A DNA stretch of 64,000 bases, from positions 1 to 64,000 of the forward strand of contig DATLXK010000063.1 of NCBI GenBank assembly GCA_035575925.1, given 5' to 3'. The notes beneath the pieces were generated by a model that saw only the letters and a program-made list of their open reading frames with translations, had not been told where the DNA came from and searched no databases. The position numbers were made by a program, and so were the translations under genes. This DNA comes from DASWTL01 sp035575925. GTDB lineage: Bacteria; Bacteroidota; Bacteroidia; Sphingobacteriales; Sphingobacteriaceae. Shown one piece after another: positions 42,365 through 52,015 of this stretch (position 1 is the first letter of the stretch; every line of letters starts with the position of its first letter).

Positions 42365-42832
42365 TTAGAATCTAAAGTGAGAGAATGCTTTATTAGCTTC
42401 TGCCATTTTGTGCGTGTCTTCTTTCTTTTTCACGGCTGCACCTTCACCTTTAGCTGCGGATATGATCTCACCTGCCAGTTTTTCCATCATGGTTTTTTCG
42501 CCACGACGACGGGAAAAGCTGATCAGCCATTTCATACCCAAAGCAATTTTACGCTCCGGACGAACTTCTGTAGGAACCTGGAAGTTAGCACCACCCACAC
42601 GGCGTGATTTAACTTCAACAGCAGGCATAACATTATTTAATGCTTTTTTCCACTGCTCCAGGCCACTTTCGCTGGTTCTTTTTTCAACTAATTCAACAGC
42701 ATCATAAAAAATAGAGTATGCGATGGATTTCTTACCATCATACATCATATTGTTTACAAAACGGGTAACCATCACATCATTGAACTTAGGATCAGGAAGA
42801 ATGATTCTCTTTTTCGGTTTTGACTTTCTCAT
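42365..42832 (-). CDS. rpsG: Ribosomal protein S7
   Basis: 155 residues. Primary binder of the 16S 3' major domain. MRKSKPKKRIILPDPKFND at the start; VEVKSRRVGGANFQVPTEVR and KWLISFSRRRGEKTMMEKLA are diagnostic. Follows rpsL by 13 bases. Confidence 0.98.
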   Translation of the reverse strand: MRKSKPKKRIILPDPKFNDVMVTRFVNNMMYDGKKSIAYSIFYDAVELVEKRTSESGLEQWKKALNNVMPAVEVKSRRVGGANFQVPTEVRPERKIALGMKWLISFSRRRGEKTMMEKLAGEIISAAKGEGAAVKKKEDTHKMAEANKAFSHFRF

Positions 42833-42845
42833 TTCTTATTCCTCC

Positions 42846-43259
42846 TTATTTCTTTTTACCTTTTGCAGGAGCAGCAGCTGCTTGTCCTGGTTTAGGGCGT
42901 TTAGTACCATATTTTGAACGACGTTGGTTACGGCCGGCAACACCGGAAGTATCAAGCGCACCACGAATAATGTGATAACGAACTCCGGGTAAATCTTTAA
43001 CACGACCGCCGCGGATTAACACGATTGAGTGTTCCTGCAAATTATGCCCCTCACCGGGTATGTAAGCATTCACCTCTTTACCGTTGGTTAAGCGCACACG
43101 TGCAACTTTACGCATTGCTGAGTTTGGTTTTTTAGGGGTAGTGGTATATACACGCGTACATACTCCTCTTCGCTGTGGACAGCTGTCCAACGCTGGCGAC
43201 TTACTCTTGTCAACCAGAGCTACTCTACCTTTTCTAACTAATTGTTGGATTGTAGGCAT
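42846..43259 (-). CDS. rpsL: Ribosomal protein S12
   Basis: 137 residues. Decoding-centre protein. TPKKPNSAMRKVARVRL places Lys43, and GGRVKDLPGVRYHIIRG places Lys88; both are the wild-type, streptomycin-sensitive residues. The C-terminal tail (GQAAAAPAKGKKK) is a short extension. First gene of the str operon. Confidence 0.98.
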   Translation of the reverse strand: MPTIQQLVRKGRVALVDKSKSPALDSCPQRRGVCTRVYTTTPKKPNSAMRKVARVRLTNGKEVNAYIPGEGHNLQEHSIVLIRGGRVKDLPGVRYHIIRGALDTSGVAGRNQRRSKYGTKRPKPGQAAAAPAKGKKK

Positions 43260-43304
43260 TGTTCCTTTTTAGTGTTTTTTGTTTTATCCTTATTTTAAGG
43301 ACTG

Positions 43305-43334
43305 CAAAGGTAGGAAGATAAATTTGATTTTCAA
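43305..43334 (-). promoter_or_regulatory. Promoter of the str operon (rpsL-rpsJ)
   Basis: On the minus strand TTG (43332-43334) and TACCTTTG (43305-43312) are 19 bases apart, an exact Bacteroidota promoter, 46 bases upstream of rpsL. Confidence 0.85.
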
Positions 43335-43393
43335 GGGGTTGGGATAGAATTTATTTGGGCTTATTGGAACCCTCGGCGTTGGTCATTATAATC

Positions 43394-43546
43394 TTTGAGC
43401 CTGATTTTACTGACATTATTGAATTGCTTATTAGGCATCAGGTTAAATATATGGTTTTTGGGGCTCATGGTCTAGCTTTTCATGGAAGGCCCGAGGTATA
43501 TTGAAGATTTGAATAAGCCCAGCCCTGAAAAGGATTTTGTCTGAGC
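43394..43546 (+). pseudogene. Nucleotidyltransferase remnant (AbiEii/MNT-like)
   Basis: Reading from 43394: FEPDFTDIIELLIRHQVKYM, then VFGAHGLAFHGRPEVY and a stop at 43502. One frame over, the text continues EDLNKPSPEKDFV. Intact relatives read KVKYLVVGGYAVAFHGRPRYTxDLDIW, so the first active-site region is recognisable but degraded (GAHGL for GGYAV) and broken by a frameshift. No start codon and no downstream domain. Such nucleotidyltransferases often act as toxins or antitoxins. Confidence 0.5.
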
Positions 43547-43573
43547 ATGACTCCAAAGGAAACTATCTTTCAC

Positions 43574-43599
43574 GCAGGGTCCTCCTGGAGAGACCCTGC
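43574..43599. repeat. Hairpin near an accessory remnant
   Basis: GCAGGGTC (43574-43581) and GACCCTGC (43592-43599) form a perfect 8-bp stem with a 10-base loop. Just after, CTCGGACG occurs twice within 30 bases (around 43600 and 43619). There is no T run, so it is not a normal terminator; it could be the foot of a lost mobile element. Confidence 0.45.
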
Positions 43600-43725
43600 T
43601 CGGACGAGGAAACTCTACTCGGACGCAATTTGTTTCTTAAACCAACGGAGCCACACTAACTAATGTTTCCATCCTCTTCGCTGAGATAAATAATGTCTTC
43701 ATTGGTAGCTTGATTAAATCAAACT

Positions 43726-44793
43726 TTATTTAGATGCTGCAAAGTTGTTAAATTCAGTGTAGACTTGATCACCTGATAAATTACTTCCTGAGTGAATAAG
43801 TACTTTATACCGGATAGTTACTGATTGGCCGGCTGGCAACTTATAGTTCAAAACATCCTTGCCCCCACTTAATTCTTTTTGTCCAAATGGATTGGCAGCG
43901 AACAAACCATAACCTCTGGCATGCCAATAGGTAGGATATCCAATATTATTGGGATTGTCTAATATTACCAGTGAAACAAGTTCCTCACCAATTTTACCGT
44001 TCAGATTTACCCATTTACCCCGGGTTCCCCATACATTATCTCCTTCTTTGCCTTCACTGCTAAGATATTTTCCTGTAACCCCCGTATTATTTAATTCGGC
44101 AACGGTAGTAGCTTTGCCACTTGCATCAGTAAATAGTTCAGCCTTTTTAGAAGGATGTTCCAACTCCCGGGCCAGGCGAATACCAAAAACACCTTCTTTA
44201 TTGTCCTTAAACGAAACATCTTCTTTTAACGCGGTAAGTTTAGTAATACGCTCGATGGTGCGCATATTACCGGTTCCGCTAAAAATATATTTCGTGTTCT
44301 CAAGTAACAAATCCGTGTCATCTGGTTTTTGCCAGTACGCTGTAACTTCCAGTTCAGCTTTGTCTTTCCCCCCGCTCATTTTCTCAACGTTTTTATGTCG
44401 GATGGTGCCATATCCAATTTTCTTTTCCGGAGCTATATCCGTAGAATTATTCCAAAAATCCAGACCATTAACATCGCCATAGTTAAACCACATACCTACA
44501 TGATGAGGATGATCTACACGTTCGCCTGGTCGTGGATCCATAGGCCAACCTCTTGTAATTAGCGTGCCTTTTGCCGTACGCAGGGGATATAATACCGGTT
44601 TCATTAACGAATCCGGGTAAATATATGAGGTAAAGGGCTGACCATCAATGGTCACATCAACGCGTTGGGCGGATTTGTTTTCGGTAATAGCAAAACGATC
44701 AGCATTGGAGGATGGGACCAGTTTGGCGTTACAAGCTGTCAATACAATAAGTCCTGAAAGGAGTATCGAAAAATAGGTTAAATTCTTCTTCAT
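43726..44793 (-). CDS. DUF6807 (PmoA-like) family lipoprotein
   Basis: 355 residues with a lipoprotein signal (GLIVLTACNAK, Cys21). The region PLRTAKGTLITRGWPMDPRP and GERVDHPHHVGMWFNYGDVN-type segment (near 70-108) has the conserved HPHH that marks the family once misnamed methane oxygenase PmoA. The fold is probably a beta-sandwich with a possible metal site. Found with Gfo/Idh/MocA oxidoreductases in sugar loci. Last gene of the SusC/D-led locus, 85 bases after the oxidoreductase gene; expected in the periplasm or outer membrane. Confidence 0.8.
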   Translation of the reverse strand: MKKNLTYFSILLSGLIVLTACNAKLVPSSNADRFAITENKSAQRVDVTIDGQPFTSYIYPDSLMKPVLYPLRTAKGTLITRGWPMDPRPGERVDHPHHVGMWFNYGDVNGLDFWNNSTDIAPEKKIGYGTIRHKNVEKMSGGKDKAELEVTAYWQKPDDTDLLLENTKYIFSGTGNMRTIERITKLTALKEDVSFKDNKEGVFGIRLARELEHPSKKAELFTDASGKATTVAELNNTGVTGKYLSSEGKEGDNVWGTRGKWVNLNGKIGEELVSLVILDNPNNIGYPTYWHARGYGLFAANPFGQKELSGGKDVLNYKLPAGQSVTIRYKVLIHSGSNLSGDQVYTEFNNFAASK

Positions 44794-44878
44794 GTTTTGT
44801 AATATGTAACTAAATTAACAAATTATACCCTGCTTTTTACACCAGGGTATAAAAATATTAATATGCTCATTTTAACAA

Positions 44879-46225
44879 TTAACCTATTACTACTTCCTGC
44901 TTCGCATCATTAAAGGTAACTTTTTTACCAGTTTCTAATGCTATCCTGGTCATAATATTAGCGACAGAATGATTATAGCCCGCTTTAACGGAAGCATTTG
45001 GGGTTTTTCTGCTTCGAACACATTCCATCCAGTTACGCATGTGCAATGATGTCATAGGATCTCCACCCGTATTTGCACCTGTTTCCATTTTAGCTGCATT
45101 TGCCAGGGTTAACGGCTCTAATAAATTAGCCTTCATATTCATTTCGGCAGCCAATTTAGCATTCAAGCCTCCTTCAGGGGAAATTTTATTTGTATCTAAA
45201 TTAATCATGCCTCCATTAGAATAGTAAAGTTCTTTAGTGTCACCAGCCGAATTGTGAAACCGGGAGGAAAAAACCACTTGAAACCCTTTCTTCATATCAT
45301 TTTGAGGGCCATAATCGAATACGGCAGTCATGGTATCCGGGTTAGTACGACCATCCTTCCACATGTAAATACCGCCATTTGCGGCAACACTGCGTGGGTG
45401 CTCCAAACCTGTGAACCAATGTACGGTATCAATCTGATGCGACATCCACTGACCCGGAATACCCGAAGAATATGGCCAGAACAAGCGAAATTCTAAATAT
45501 TTGCGAGGATCCCAGGCTACTTTTGGGCGGTTCATTAAGAAACGATCCCAATCTGTATCCTCCTTACGGATTTCTTTAACCAATGGAACTCTCCAGCGGC
45601 CCGGCTGATTCACATTCCAACACATTTCCACCATGGTAATATCGCCGAATTTACCCGAACGGATATATTCGTTAGCAGCAATATAATTTGGAGCACTTCT
45701 TCTTTGCGAACCAATCTGTACTATCTTGCCGGTATCTTCTACTGCTTTTAAAATGATTTTTGCATCTTCCAGAGTTTCGGCCATGGGTTTTTCTACATAA
45801 GCATCCATACCGTTTCGTACTGCTTCGGCACCCATCAGTGCATGCTGAAAGTCGGCTGTACTTATTATAACGGCATCAATATCTTTCTTAGAATATAATT
45901 CATCATTGTTTCGATATTTTTTAAGGCTTCCTCCTGTTTTTTCTTTCACAAAAGCCTCAGCCTCGTCCCTCCGACGATTCCATATATCAGAAACTGCGGT
46001 AAACTCGAAATTAAGCTCCTTCGCATGATTCATAAATGACGGAAGCAAAGAACTCTTAAAACGACTGGAAAAACCTACAATACCTACCTGTACCCGGTCG
46101 TTAGACCCAATAATCCTGGCGTAGCTTTTAGCGCTGAACCCCATGGCAGCTAATCCAACAGCCCCTGCACCAATCGAGGCTTTTTTAATAAACTCCCGCC
46201 GGGAATTTTCTTCGTTATTTTCCAT
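44879..46225 (-). CDS. Gfo/Idh/MocA-family oxidoreductase with Tat signal
   Basis: 448 residues. Twin-arginine signal NSRREFIKKASIGAGAVG at 8-25, so it is exported folded, with its cofactor. Rossmann fold from about 44 (VQVGIVGFSSR), then the EKPMAETLEDA motif near 143 (the conserved EKP contacts NAD(P)). C-terminal domain with HQIDTVHWFTGLEHPRSV. Members oxidise or reduce sugar hydroxyls. Between the TIM-barrel and DUF6807 genes, with short gaps. Confidence 0.88.
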   Translation of the reverse strand: MENNEENSRREFIKKASIGAGAVGLAAMGFSAKSYARIIGSNDRVQVGIVGFSSRFKSSLLPSFMNHAKELNFEFTAVSDIWNRRRDEAEAFVKEKTGGSLKKYRNNDELYSKKDIDAVIISTADFQHALMGAEAVRNGMDAYVEKPMAETLEDAKIILKAVEDTGKIVQIGSQRRSAPNYIAANEYIRSGKFGDITMVEMCWNVNQPGRWRVPLVKEIRKEDTDWDRFLMNRPKVAWDPRKYLEFRLFWPYSSGIPGQWMSHQIDTVHWFTGLEHPRSVAANGGIYMWKDGRTNPDTMTAVFDYGPQNDMKKGFQVVFSSRFHNSAGDTKELYYSNGGMINLDTNKISPEGGLNAKLAAEMNMKANLLEPLTLANAAKMETGANTGGDPMTSLHMRNWMECVRSRKTPNASVKAGYNHSVANIMTRIALETGKKVTFNDAKQEVVIG

Positions 46226-46271
46226 ATCTAATAATTGTTTATTTTGTCAAATTCAGTTTGTTATAAAGAAT

Positions 46272-47195
46272 TTAAACATTGACACCCATTTTTTGTAAAT
46301 AAGCCAGGGTAATCTCTGCGCATTCGCGAGGTGATTTTTCCTTTTCAGGAACCGCATCTAGTTCTACAATTCCCCAGCCTTTAAACTTTATATCCTCCAG
46401 AGCTATAAATACGCCCGGCAGGTTAACTTTTCCTTGTCCAAGTTCTACAAATGTATATGCTTTGGGATCAAGCCCCTTTTTTGGTCTAACATCCTTGAGG
46501 TGCAAGGCAATTAAACGATCCTTGTGTTGCCGTATTGCCTTTACCGGATCGCCACCACCCTGATAGTAATGGGCAATATCAAGCAACAACTTTACATAAT
46601 CCTTATCGCAATTTTCAAGAATTATATCCACTTCTTCCGGGGTTTCACCTAACTGATGCATGTGGTTATGATAGGTAGTCTGAATACCCATATCCCGGGT
46701 TTTCTTGCCTATTTCATTTAATAGCTTGCCGTATTTTTCTAAATCTATTCGGCTCGGAGCACCAAATTTTGGACGCGAAGAATTAGTTACCTGTATAAAT
46801 TTGCCCCCCACTGCTTTCACAAATTTTGCATTATCCAAATGCATTTTAATTACTGCTTCATCATTCCCTGTGTTAATATTGGCGTTGCCACTTGAAAACA
46901 TGGGGAATTCTAGATTATACTGTTTCAAAAGTTCTTTTACAGATTCTGGTTTGGTGCTATATTCTTTAAGGATATTAGAACGTAACTGAATTCCTTTGAA
47001 ACCTAAAGCAGAGATATCCTTCATTGCCTGTACATCATTTCCACCCCAAGTTATCGCAGAGTAACCAACTTTTAATCCCGGAACCCTTCCCCCTGAACCT
47101 AATGCACCGGTAATACTGCAAGAAAAAAACGGTAAAGAAATAGTTGCTAAACCAAGGCGCGATAAAAATATTCTGCGGGACAGTTCTGCTTTCAT
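46272..47195 (-). CDS. Sugar phosphate isomerase/epimerase-like TIM-barrel protein, exported
   Basis: 307 residues. N-terminus ELSRRIFLSRLGLATISLPF has a twin-arginine pattern and is followed by FFSC, a possible lipidation Cys26. The AP-endonuclease-2-type TIM barrel has GLKVGYSAITWG, YHNHMHQLGET (metal ligand His residues), LLLDIAHYYQGGGDP and IALHLKDVRP. The family includes epimerases, dehydratases and lyases of keto-sugars. It lies 46 bases upstream of the Gfo/Idh gene. Confidence 0.82.
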   Translation of the reverse strand: MKAELSRRIFLSRLGLATISLPFFSCSITGALGSGGRVPGLKVGYSAITWGGNDVQAMKDISALGFKGIQLRSNILKEYSTKPESVKELLKQYNLEFPMFSSGNANINTGNDEAVIKMHLDNAKFVKAVGGKFIQVTNSSRPKFGAPSRIDLEKYGKLLNEIGKKTRDMGIQTTYHNHMHQLGETPEEVDIILENCDKDYVKLLLDIAHYYQGGGDPVKAIRQHKDRLIALHLKDVRPKKGLDPKAYTFVELGQGKVNLPGVFIALEDIKFKGWGIVELDAVPEKEKSPRECAEITLAYLQKMGVNV

Positions 47196-47264
47196 ATAAT
47201 TATTAAAAAACTGCTAAGAATTATTAAAGACCTTTGATTCCATTTGATGATAAGCAATATTCTT

Positions 47265-48884
47265 TTAGTAGCCTGGATTTTGCGGAAAACTGCTCACGCC
47301 ACCCTGTGTCCTATCAATCTGGTCACTTGGAATTGGCCGAAGAACATGAAACGGCTGTATATTAGGAGCTGCATCCGGATTGTGTTTCTTTACCCGATCT
47401 ACCAAAGTTCCTGTTCTGACTAGATCAAACCAGCGATCCATTTCACCTAATAACTCACGCCCTCTTTCGTCCAGAATAAAATCCATTGTTAAATCAGCGG
47501 CAGTTATCTGCATTTCCTTTTCTTTACCTGGCAATGCGGCACGTTTTCTTACCTCATTAATCATCGTCACAGCCTCTGGAGTATTTCCAGATTTGAACAA
47601 GGCCTCTGCCGCGATCAAATAGGTTTCCGCCAGTCTGGCCACCATAAAATCACGTGAACCTCTTGTTTCCTGTACCGAAAGTCTGAGCGGATCCAGAAAC
47701 TTGCTTAACGATGGAAAATAACGGTAATTTCCTGAAGAAAGCACCTCTGCACGGTCGATAGTACGATAATTTTTCGATGCTTTCACAGCTGCTGAGACAT
47801 TAACGGGTGCTATATAAATAGCTGTATCGCCTAATTTCATTCCTGGGGCCAGAGTTGCCGCGTTATTAGCAAGGAATACTTGTTTAAAAGAACCATTATA
47901 TCTGGAATCTTTGGTACGGTCAAACAGATCAAGAGTGTACATAGTTGGCTTGAAACGCTTAAATGGTCGTCCGTTTGCTATATCCCGTTGGGTACCTTTA
48001 TGTCCTGCATCGTATTCCATTATAAAATATAAATGACCGCTATTTCCTCCACCATTTGTTAACAGATCGGTGGTGTACTGTACGGCGAAAACAACTTCAG
48101 AATGTTCCTGTTTAGCCTGATCAAAAACATCAGCAAATACGGGTAAAAGTTTTAGTCCATAATTAGCAATTACATTTTTAGCAAGAATTGCCGAGCGCTG
48201 ATAATCGTCTGCTTTGGCCGAACCGGGGATACTTGCCCGTGTCAAAAGCACTTTAGCAAGCATGTGTTCAGCAGCAGCTTTACTTGCCCGGCCATAATCG
48301 TTCTGCTTTGCCGGCAATGTTGTAATTGCAAATTGGAGATCCGCAACAATCGCGTCGTAAACCGCTTTTACAGGGGCACGGCTTGCTGTTGTCTGAATTT
48401 CGGTGGTCTCTTTTAAACTTAAGTGAATGGGTCCATATGTCTGTACGAGAATAAAGTAATAGTGCGCACGAAGAAATCGTGCTTCAGCAACTCTTTGAGC
48501 TTTTAATGCCGCAGGAACATTTGCACTTTCAGCACGATCAATCACCGTATTCGTGGTATTAATGGCCCGGTAAAAATCATTCCATAGATCCCGGATATAA
48601 CTTACCTGAGAATTGAAATCGGGCGTATAATCGTTAAAATATTTAAAGCTACCATCAGCACCTTTGGTATAAGTATCTGTACCAAAAACCGTAAGGGTTA
48701 AACCTCTTTCCGTACCGTAAAAAGACCGAAGCGGCTCGTAAGAAGCTTTAACTGCATCCTCAAAACCTGCAGCTGACTTATAATACTCTGGAGTTATATC
48801 AGAAACAATCTTCTCTTCCAATACTTTTTGGCAGGATTGGCTTATTAAAGCCAAACAACACAACATTAATATAATCTTTTTCAT
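47265..48884 (-). CDS. SusD/RagB-family nutrient-binding lipoprotein
   Basis: 539 residues. Lipoprotein signal (CCLALISQSCQKV, Cys18). The SusD pattern is present: RFLRAHYYFILVQTYGPIHL near 135-154, the helical TPR-like framework, and the C-terminal MDFILDERGRELLGEMDRWF. It sits on the cell surface as a lid of the SusC channel. 17 bases downstream of the susC-type gene. Ligand cannot be told from sequence. Confidence 0.93.
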   Translation of the reverse strand: MKKIILMLCCLALISQSCQKVLEEKIVSDITPEYYKSAAGFEDAVKASYEPLRSFYGTERGLTLTVFGTDTYTKGADGSFKYFNDYTPDFNSQVSYIRDLWNDFYRAINTTNTVIDRAESANVPAALKAQRVAEARFLRAHYYFILVQTYGPIHLSLKETTEIQTTASRAPVKAVYDAIVADLQFAITTLPAKQNDYGRASKAAAEHMLAKVLLTRASIPGSAKADDYQRSAILAKNVIANYGLKLLPVFADVFDQAKQEHSEVVFAVQYTTDLLTNGGGNSGHLYFIMEYDAGHKGTQRDIANGRPFKRFKPTMYTLDLFDRTKDSRYNGSFKQVFLANNAATLAPGMKLGDTAIYIAPVNVSAAVKASKNYRTIDRAEVLSSGNYRYFPSLSKFLDPLRLSVQETRGSRDFMVARLAETYLIAAEALFKSGNTPEAVTMINEVRKRAALPGKEKEMQITAADLTMDFILDERGRELLGEMDRWFDLVRTGTLVDRVKKHNPDAAPNIQPFHVLRPIPSDQIDRTQGGVSSFPQNPGY

Positions 48885-48901
48885 GGAAATTTTCTTTTTA
48901 A

Positions 48902-51900
48902 TTAAAATTTAGCATTCAGTCCAAAAATAAACTGACGTATTGAAGGGACACCAGTTCCAACTTCATTTGTCTGCTCGCGGCTATTTCTTCTTTCGCGTGC
49001 CTGTTCCGGATCTAGGTTATCACCGTATCTGGAGAAAATAAATGGATTTTGGGCACTTGCATATAGTCTTAGTGAAGACATTTTCAACTTATTGGTTAGT
49101 GCGACCGGAATATTATAGCCCAGACTGATGTTTCGGATCTTAGTAAAAGATCCGTCAAAAAAAGAAATTGTAGAACTATAAAGGGGATTTTCCTGGTTCT
49201 GATTTGGTCGCGGGAAAGCGTTTGTAGGGTTGTTAGGAGTCCAGTAATCTACATTCAAATTGTTATAACGACCTGCCAATGCATTCACGCCACTCGTATA
49301 TAAACTACTGCGGATCATACTTCCCTGCCTGGTGAAAACAAATACAGATAAATCTACACCTTTATAACTGAAGCGATTGGTAAAACCACCTGACCATTTC
49401 GGGATGTCTGATCCTAAGATAACGCGGTCCAAAGCGTTTATTGCCCCATCATTATTTTGATCCTTTACTCTGATCTCCCCGGGTTTCTGTTTGAATGTCA
49501 ATGCTTCAGCAGCTTGATCAGTCTGCCAGATACCCAATTTTTCGTAATCATAATAAACCGTTAATGGCTTACCTATGAAATAGAGACTGCCCACATCATC
49601 ATTCTTACCACTGTAAATTTCAACAATCTCTTCTTTATTGCTATTAACATTGAAATCAGTAGTCCACTTAAATCCATTATCTCCACCCTTATCAATATTC
49701 ACTGTTGACACGGTAAACTCAATTCCCCTGTTCCGGCTTTTGCCAACATTTTGCAATATGCTGCCATATCCACTGGTAAATGGTAAATTTCTCGGCATTA
49801 GAAGATCATAGGTGTCCTGCTCGTAAAGCTCAAGGGAACCAGATATACGGTTATTTAATAACCCGTAATCAAGTCCGATGTTAGTTGTTGCCGTAGTTTC
49901 CCAACGAAGATTTGGATTAACAAGGGCATTCGGACGATATCCAAAGGCGCCTGTTGCGCCAAATGAATAAGTAGTTCGATTAAGTGATCCTTGCGTAGCA
50001 TAAGGGTTTATTCCTTCATTCCCCGTCAGGCCGTAACTGGCTCGTAATTTCAAGGTTTCAAGGGCAGTGATCCCTTTCATAAAGGGCTCTTCAGTAATAC
50101 GCCATGCCAAAGCTACTGATGGAAAGAATCCATACTTTTTAGTATCTCCAAATAAACTGGTTTCTCCCGAAAATTTGGAAGAACCATCTATCCTGGTCGT
50201 CAGTGTCAGCAGATACTTATCCTTAAATCCATAATTCAAACGACCCATATAGGACAATAAGCCCCTTTCACTTAAGTCGCTATCCACCCCTTCAATTGTA
50301 GGTGCCGATGAAAGTTTATAAAACAATTGGTACTCATACGGCAAACCGCTGGCCCTGATGCTGGAAGACTCATTCCTTTCTTTTTGGACACTAAATAAAC
50401 CTGTAAAGTTAAGATCATGTACCTTGTTAAATTTTTTGCTGTAGTTTAAAATATTTTCAACGGTGTAAGAAAACTCCTGATTATAGTCATTCCTGGCGAA
50501 AGGTGTGCCTGACGAACGGGCGTTAGTTAAACTGGCCTGGAATTGACCTAAGCGACGAATCTGATAATCAGGCCCAAAGTTTAACCGGTAAGTTAAACCA
50601 TCTAATATTTTATACTCTGCGAATAAACTAGAGAAAATCCGGGTACGGCGATTTTCATCTATCAAAGCATTTTTCTGGACTTCCAGCAATGGATTTGTTT
50701 GTGCCCCATCCGAAGTATTACGGAACAGCAACTTTCCATCCTTATCAAATGGAATACCCAGAGGGTTTTCTCTTAAAGTAACGCCCCATGGATTCGATCC
50801 AATATTCTGCTTGTTTAAGCTGGTTATTAAAGACACCCCAAATTTTAACTTAGGACTTATTTCCTGATCCAGATTGACCCTTATGCTGTTACGGCCATAA
50901 TCCTGTCCAATTTGCACGCCTTCATCATAAAAATGATTAAAAGAAACTGAGAAACGGGTTTTTTCACCCCCGCCTGATACGCCAAGCTGGTAGTTTTGAG
51001 ACGAACCGGTCCGACTGATATAAGACTGGTAATCTGTGCTGCGGCCCAGTGCCAGGGATTCTTGTTCTATCGTCTCAAAAAGCGCTTTATCAGCTGCTAC
51101 AGGATCTGCATCATTATACTTTCCGATTGCCCTTCGTGATTCTCGTTTATACTCGGCAAATTGCTCGCCGTTCATCAAATTATATAAATCAATTGGCTTT
51201 GAAACACCATAATAGCTGTCAAAAGTGACACTTGTTTTGCCTGGAACGCCTTTCTTCGTGGTGATAATTACAACCCCATTTGCTCCTCTCGACCCATAAA
51301 TTGCGGTCGAGGATGCATCCTTAAGAATCTCCATGGATTGTATATCCTGAGGATTGATGTCATTGATGCCCCCGTTAAGAGGGATACCATCTACAACATA
51401 GAGAGGATCATTCCCGGCGTTAAACGATCGTCGTCCTCTTATACGGACGTTAACTCCGTCTCCAGGGCGGTTGCCCGAACTAAGTACTTCCACACCAGCG
51501 GCCCTGCCTTGCAAGGCCTGCTGTGCATTGGTTATTGGCAATTCAGAAATTTCTTTCGCTGAAACCGACGAAATTGCCCCTGTAACTTGGCTCTTGGTTT
51601 GTGTTCCATAACCAACCACTAATACTTCATCTAATGACTTGGAATCTTCAATCAAGACAACGTTTACTGTTTCTGCTCTCGAAAAAATCTTCTCCTGTGT
51701 TATAAATCCTAAAAATGAGAAAACTAATGTACCCCCATTTTCCGGCACATTTAAAGAATAATCACCATCCATACCCGTAGTGGTTCCCATGGTCGTGCCC
51801 TTCAATCGTACGTTCACCCCCGGAATTGGCTGTCCGTTAGAGGTTACTTTACCTGAAATCTGCCAGTTTACAGGTAAAGCGGCTAATAACTTAGCACTTC

Positions 51901-52015
51901 CTACCCATTTATCCGCCCGATGAGCAGAATAACTAGCCAGTGCCCTTTCGGAAAACAGGGACATAAGAAGAATGAAGCAAATTTTACTTTGCCTGAATTG
52001 TAAAAATCTCATCAT
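48902..52015 (-). CDS. SusC/RagA-family TonB-dependent transporter
   Basis: 1037 residues. Signal sequence, then a carboxypeptidase-like regulatory domain (ISGKVTSNGQPIPGVNVRLK, about 53-72), a TonB-box and plug with DEVLVVGYGTQTKSQVTGAI (about 129-148) and VDGIPLNGGINDINPQDIQS, and a 22-strand barrel ending NEVGTGVPSIRQFIFGLNAKF-type (ends with aromatic Phe). Imports oligosaccharides or similar nutrients using TonB energy together with the SusD protein. First gene of the locus. Confidence 0.95.
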   Translation of the reverse strand: MMRFLQFRQSKICFILLMSLFSERALASYSAHRADKWVGSAKLLAALPVNWQISGKVTSNGQPIPGVNVRLKGTTMGTTTGMDGDYSLNVPENGGTLVFSFLGFITQEKIFSRAETVNVVLIEDSKSLDEVLVVGYGTQTKSQVTGAISSVSAKEISELPITNAQQALQGRAAGVEVLSSGNRPGDGVNVRIRGRRSFNAGNDPLYVVDGIPLNGGINDINPQDIQSMEILKDASSTAIYGSRGANGVVIITTKKGVPGKTSVTFDSYYGVSKPIDLYNLMNGEQFAEYKRESRRAIGKYNDADPVAADKALFETIEQESLALGRSTDYQSYISRTGSSQNYQLGVSGGGEKTRFSVSFNHFYDEGVQIGQDYGRNSIRVNLDQEISPKLKFGVSLITSLNKQNIGSNPWGVTLRENPLGIPFDKDGKLLFRNTSDGAQTNPLLEVQKNALIDENRRTRIFSSLFAEYKILDGLTYRLNFGPDYQIRRLGQFQASLTNARSSGTPFARNDYNQEFSYTVENILNYSKKFNKVHDLNFTGLFSVQKERNESSSIRASGLPYEYQLFYKLSSAPTIEGVDSDLSERGLLSYMGRLNYGFKDKYLLTLTTRIDGSSKFSGETSLFGDTKKYGFFPSVALAWRITEEPFMKGITALETLKLRASYGLTGNEGINPYATQGSLNRTTYSFGATGAFGYRPNALVNPNLRWETTATTNIGLDYGLLNNRISGSLELYEQDTYDLLMPRNLPFTSGYGSILQNVGKSRNRGIEFTVSTVNIDKGGDNGFKWTTDFNVNSNKEEIVEIYSGKNDDVGSLYFIGKPLTVYYDYEKLGIWQTDQAAEALTFKQKPGEIRVKDQNNDGAINALDRVILGSDIPKWSGGFTNRFSYKGVDLSVFVFTRQGSMIRSSLYTSGVNALAGRYNNLNVDYWTPNNPTNAFPRPNQNQENPLYSSTISFFDGSFTKIRNISLGYNIPVALTNKLKMSSLRLYASAQNPFIFSRYGDNLDPEQARERRNSREQTNEVGTGVPSIRQFIFGLNAKF

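Noticed and set aside
43949..44482. 177-codon ORF antisense to the DUF6807 gene
   Set aside because: Shadow of a well-supported gene; Ser/Pro/Leu composition typical of antisense frames.
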